Source of the DNA: Opitutia bacterium
GTDB taxonomy: Bacteria > Verrucomicrobiota > Verrucomicrobiia > Opitutales > JANYEO01
Reading direction: 5' to 3'
Assembly: GCA_025363025.1 (NCBI GenBank)
Contig: JANYEO010000154.1
Location: 1 to 17,309, forward strand
Length of the DNA stretch: 17,309 bases
Under the pieces are notes generated by a model. The model saw only the letters and a program-made list of their open reading frames with translations, was not told the DNA's origin and made no database searches. Shown piece by piece: positions 15,939 to 17,309 of the stretch (positions within the stretch are counted from its first letter, which is position 1; every line of letters starts with the position of its first letter). The position numbers and the translations under genes were made by a program.

Positions 15939-16023
15939 GCTCGGGTGGTGGAATTGGCAGACACGTACGCTTGAGGTGCGTATGCCGTAAGGCGTGAGGG
16001 TTCGACTCCCTCCTCGAGCACCA
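15939..16023 (+). tRNA. tRNA-Leu(GAG)
   Basis: An 85-nt class II tRNA with encoded CCA. The acceptor GCTCGGG (15939-15945) pairs with CTCGAGC (16013-16019) with one G-T pair; discriminator A and CCA follow. The anticodon stem TACGC/GCGTA holds loop TTGAGGT with anticodon GAG (15973-15975), reading CUC and CUU leucine codons. The long variable arm (TGCCGTAAGGCGT) and GGTTCGACTCC T-arm fit tRNA-Leu. Confidence 0.96.
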
Positions 16024-16031
16024 GTAATATT

Positions 16032-16055
16032 ATAGCTCAAAGTAAGCTATTCTTT
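16032..16055 (+). terminator. Possible terminator after tRNA-Leu
   Basis: ATAGCT (16032-16037) pairs exactly with AGCTAT (16045-16050) around a 7-nt loop, followed by TCTTT. It lies 9 nt after the tRNA 3' end. The T run is short and interrupted. Confidence 0.35.
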
Positions 16056-16170
16056 AATAACCCCTTTATGGAGGCCTTTCGAGAGGGTATATTTTTGTCG
16101 AAAATGAAGATTAGCTTTTTGAAGTGTTTTTTGTTTTACAAAATTTAATTTATTTAATTACAAAAAAGTC

Positions 16171-16198
16171 TTGACAAATTTCTCATAATATGCATGAT
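16171..16198 (+). promoter_or_regulatory. Promoter-like site facing the IS30 insertion
   Basis: A perfect TTGACA (16171-16176), a 16-bp spacer and CATGAT (16193-16198, 4 of 6) point rightward and end 12 bp before the IS element. No plus-strand gene follows inside the element, so the site probably served a gene now separated from it by the insertion. The rest of 16056-16170 is AT-rich with no gene seen. Confidence 0.45.
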
Positions 16199-16210
16199 TG
16201 GTTTCCTTAA

Positions 16211-16237
16211 GGCCCATTCAAGGGTGAAGTGCAGCAC
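16211..16237. repeat. Left terminal inverted repeat of the IS30-family element
   Basis: This 27-bp end matches the inverse of 17282-17308 except at positions 5, 13 and 14. It contains the transposase stop codon (16218-16220). Confidence 0.85.
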
Positions 16238-17219
16238 TTGGTGAACAAGTGGTCAGCTTCAGGAAGACTTCTGTTGGTGTTTGATATTGGAGGGATTTCC
16301 GAGGGCGATTGTTGAGTTTTTGTTGAATATGATCAAGGGCATTTTTTGAGATAATATTGAAGGGAGTAGATTTTGGAAGATCTTGCCTGATAAGACCATT
16401 CGTATGTTCATTAAGGCCCCGCTCCCATGAACTGTAGGGATTTGCGAAGTAGAAGCTGCCCCCAAGGGCTTTCGTTATGGCTTTATGGCCGTAGAATTCG
16501 AAGCCATTATCCGATGTAAAGGTGTGGATCAGGCCTCTTCCGCGCAGCTCCTGAAGCGAGGCTACGGCTGCTTCAGCCACACAGGCATTTGTATTGCGCT
16601 TTAGCGGACTGATCCACGTATATTTCGTGCATCTATCAACTATCGTAAGCAGTGACCCATTGAAACCCGCTCCAATAATGGTGTCTAGCTCAAAGTCACC
16701 GAATCGGGCTTTATCTTCAACGATCTTCGGGCGGTGCTCGATTCCGATTCTATCTGGAATCAGTTCGCGACAGGTCCGTTTAGAGCCCCGCTTGCGATAC
16801 TTTTTCCCAGAGTGCCGCAAACGTTTGTACAGCCATCCGCCCCTTTGTTTATCAGCCCAGAGGTGCTTGTATATTGTTTCATGGCTGATGAATCCTTGCT
16901 TTTTAAGCTTCAATCGACCGGAAATCTGCTCTGGGCTTGCATCTGTGCTAATCAGCAGGTCCATTACCAGGGTAATCACTTGCGGTGTCATTTTTCTGGG
17001 TCTTTGGCTGGCATGCGATCGCCTCGATATGGCTATGGTATGAGCCTTGCGATGTCGGTACTCGTTGTACATCACATTCCGCCTAACTTCTCGGCTGATT
17101 GTCGAATCGGACCGGCATAAAACCTTACCAATTTGACGTATCGATAATCCAGTTTGCTTTAATTGTTTAATTTGTTTTCGCTCTTTTAAGGTTAAGTGGC
17201 AGTACTGCTTTTTTGGCAT
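16218..17219 (-). CDS. IS30-family transposase
   Basis: A DDE transposase of 333 residues from the ATG at 17219 (MPKKQYCHLTLKERKQI), the start that matches the family's usual N-terminus; an in-frame ATG at 17252 would add 11 residues. An N-terminal helix-turn-helix (about 10-48, GLSIRQIGKVLCRSDSTISREVRRN) binds the terminal repeats. The catalytic triad is Asp179 (FELDTIIG), Asp237 (TSDNGFEF) and Glu271 (ERGLNEHTNGLIRQ); the gap between the second Asp and the Glu is 33 residues, the IS30 DD(33)E spacing. No frameshift or stop interrupts it, so it should be active. The C-terminus (CSPSAALHP) is encoded by the left terminal repeat. Confidence 0.95.
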   Translation of the reverse strand: MPKKQYCHLTLKERKQIKQLKQTGLSIRQIGKVLCRSDSTISREVRRNVMYNEYRHRKAHTIAISRRSHASQRPRKMTPQVITLVMDLLISTDASPEQISGRLKLKKQGFISHETIYKHLWADKQRGGWLYKRLRHSGKKYRKRGSKRTCRELIPDRIGIEHRPKIVEDKARFGDFELDTIIGAGFNGSLLTIVDRCTKYTWISPLKRNTNACVAEAAVASLQELRGRGLIHTFTSDNGFEFYGHKAITKALGGSFYFANPYSSWERGLNEHTNGLIRQDLPKSTPFNIISKNALDHIQQKLNNRPRKSLQYQTPTEVFLKLTTCSPSAALHP

Positions 17220-17281
17220 GATGATTAATCTGTTTTCCAACATTATCATCACTGCTGCTTAACCCTTTTTCCAGCCTAAGG

Positions 17282-17308
17282 GTGCTGCACTTCATACTTG
17301 AATCGGCC
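17282..17308. repeat. Right terminal inverted repeat of the IS30-family element
   Basis: The inverse of this segment matches 16211-16237 at 24 of 27 positions. Only one base of the window lies beyond it. Confidence 0.85.
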
Positions 17309-17309
17309 A

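Larger units (their letters stand above)
16211..17308 (-). mobile_element. Complete IS30-family insertion sequence
   Basis: A 1,098-bp element bounded by terminal inverted repeats of 27 bp: left 16211-16237 and right 17282-17308, matching at 24 of 27 positions (both hold ATTCAAG and TGAAGTGCAGCAC in the same register). It carries one transposase gene on the minus strand, whose last codons lie inside the left repeat. The window ends one base after the right repeat, so the target-site duplication cannot be checked. Both ends and the gene look intact, which suggests recent movement. Confidence 0.9.

Noticed and set aside
15858..16040. Minus-strand open frame containing GGSRTLTPYGIRT
   Set aside because: Antisense of tRNA-Leu, another typical false peptide.
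16594..17120. Two plus-strand frames inside the IS element
   Set aside because: Antisense to an intact DDE transposase; IS30 elements carry one gene.

Overview
The 17.3 kb window is a chromosomal segment of a Gram-negative (diderm) bacterium. It holds LPS-transport genes (lptC-lptA-lptB), a cardiolipin synthase, ftsK and a rodZ-like gene, all typical of an outer-membrane-bearing cell that divides with FtsK. The protein flavour (enolase, the sigma-54-type response regulator opening with MKPTLLIVDDEKHTREG, a type I ManA) reminds me most of Verrucomicrobiota (Opitutae-like). That is an inference from memory of the families and was not tested; a proteobacterial symbiont is the main alternative. 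Non-coding gaps are short and AT-rich, and almost no start codon has a recognisable Shine-Dalgarno sequence.

Layout, left half. A 5' fragment of manA runs off the left edge on the minus strand, divergent from a PfkB-family sugar kinase. A palindromic repeat (about 1604-1725) separates the kinase from a plus-strand group: nadC (NAD synthesis), an NtrC-type sigma-54 activator and a CPBP membrane protease. A minus-strand endonuclease/exonuclease/phosphatase-family protein converges on these and is divergent from a cardiolipin synthase. After that come a double-ACT-domain protein and enolase.

Layout, right half. The lptC-lptA-lptB operon lies on the minus strand with 4-nt overlaps and converges with enolase over a short inverted repeat. 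Upstream of lptC, divergently, are tRNA-Ser(CGA) and an AT-rich gene for a protein with two Nif11-like domains, the most unusual gene here. Then come ftsK and a rodZ-like gene, a second long palindromic repeat, tRNA-Leu(GAG), and a complete IS30-family element whose right terminal repeat ends one base before the window edge.

How the genes fit together. Most are housekeeping: central carbon metabolism (eno, manA, sugar kinase), NAD synthesis (nadC), envelope building (lptCAB, cls, CPBP protease) and division and shape (ftsK, rodZ). The accessory content is the Nif11-like gene beside tRNA-Ser, the IS30 element beside tRNA-Leu, and a family of structured intergenic repeats (two long copies and one probable short derivative). 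No CRISPR array, phage genes, restriction system or biosynthetic cluster was seen. No gap without a gene exceeds 300 bases.
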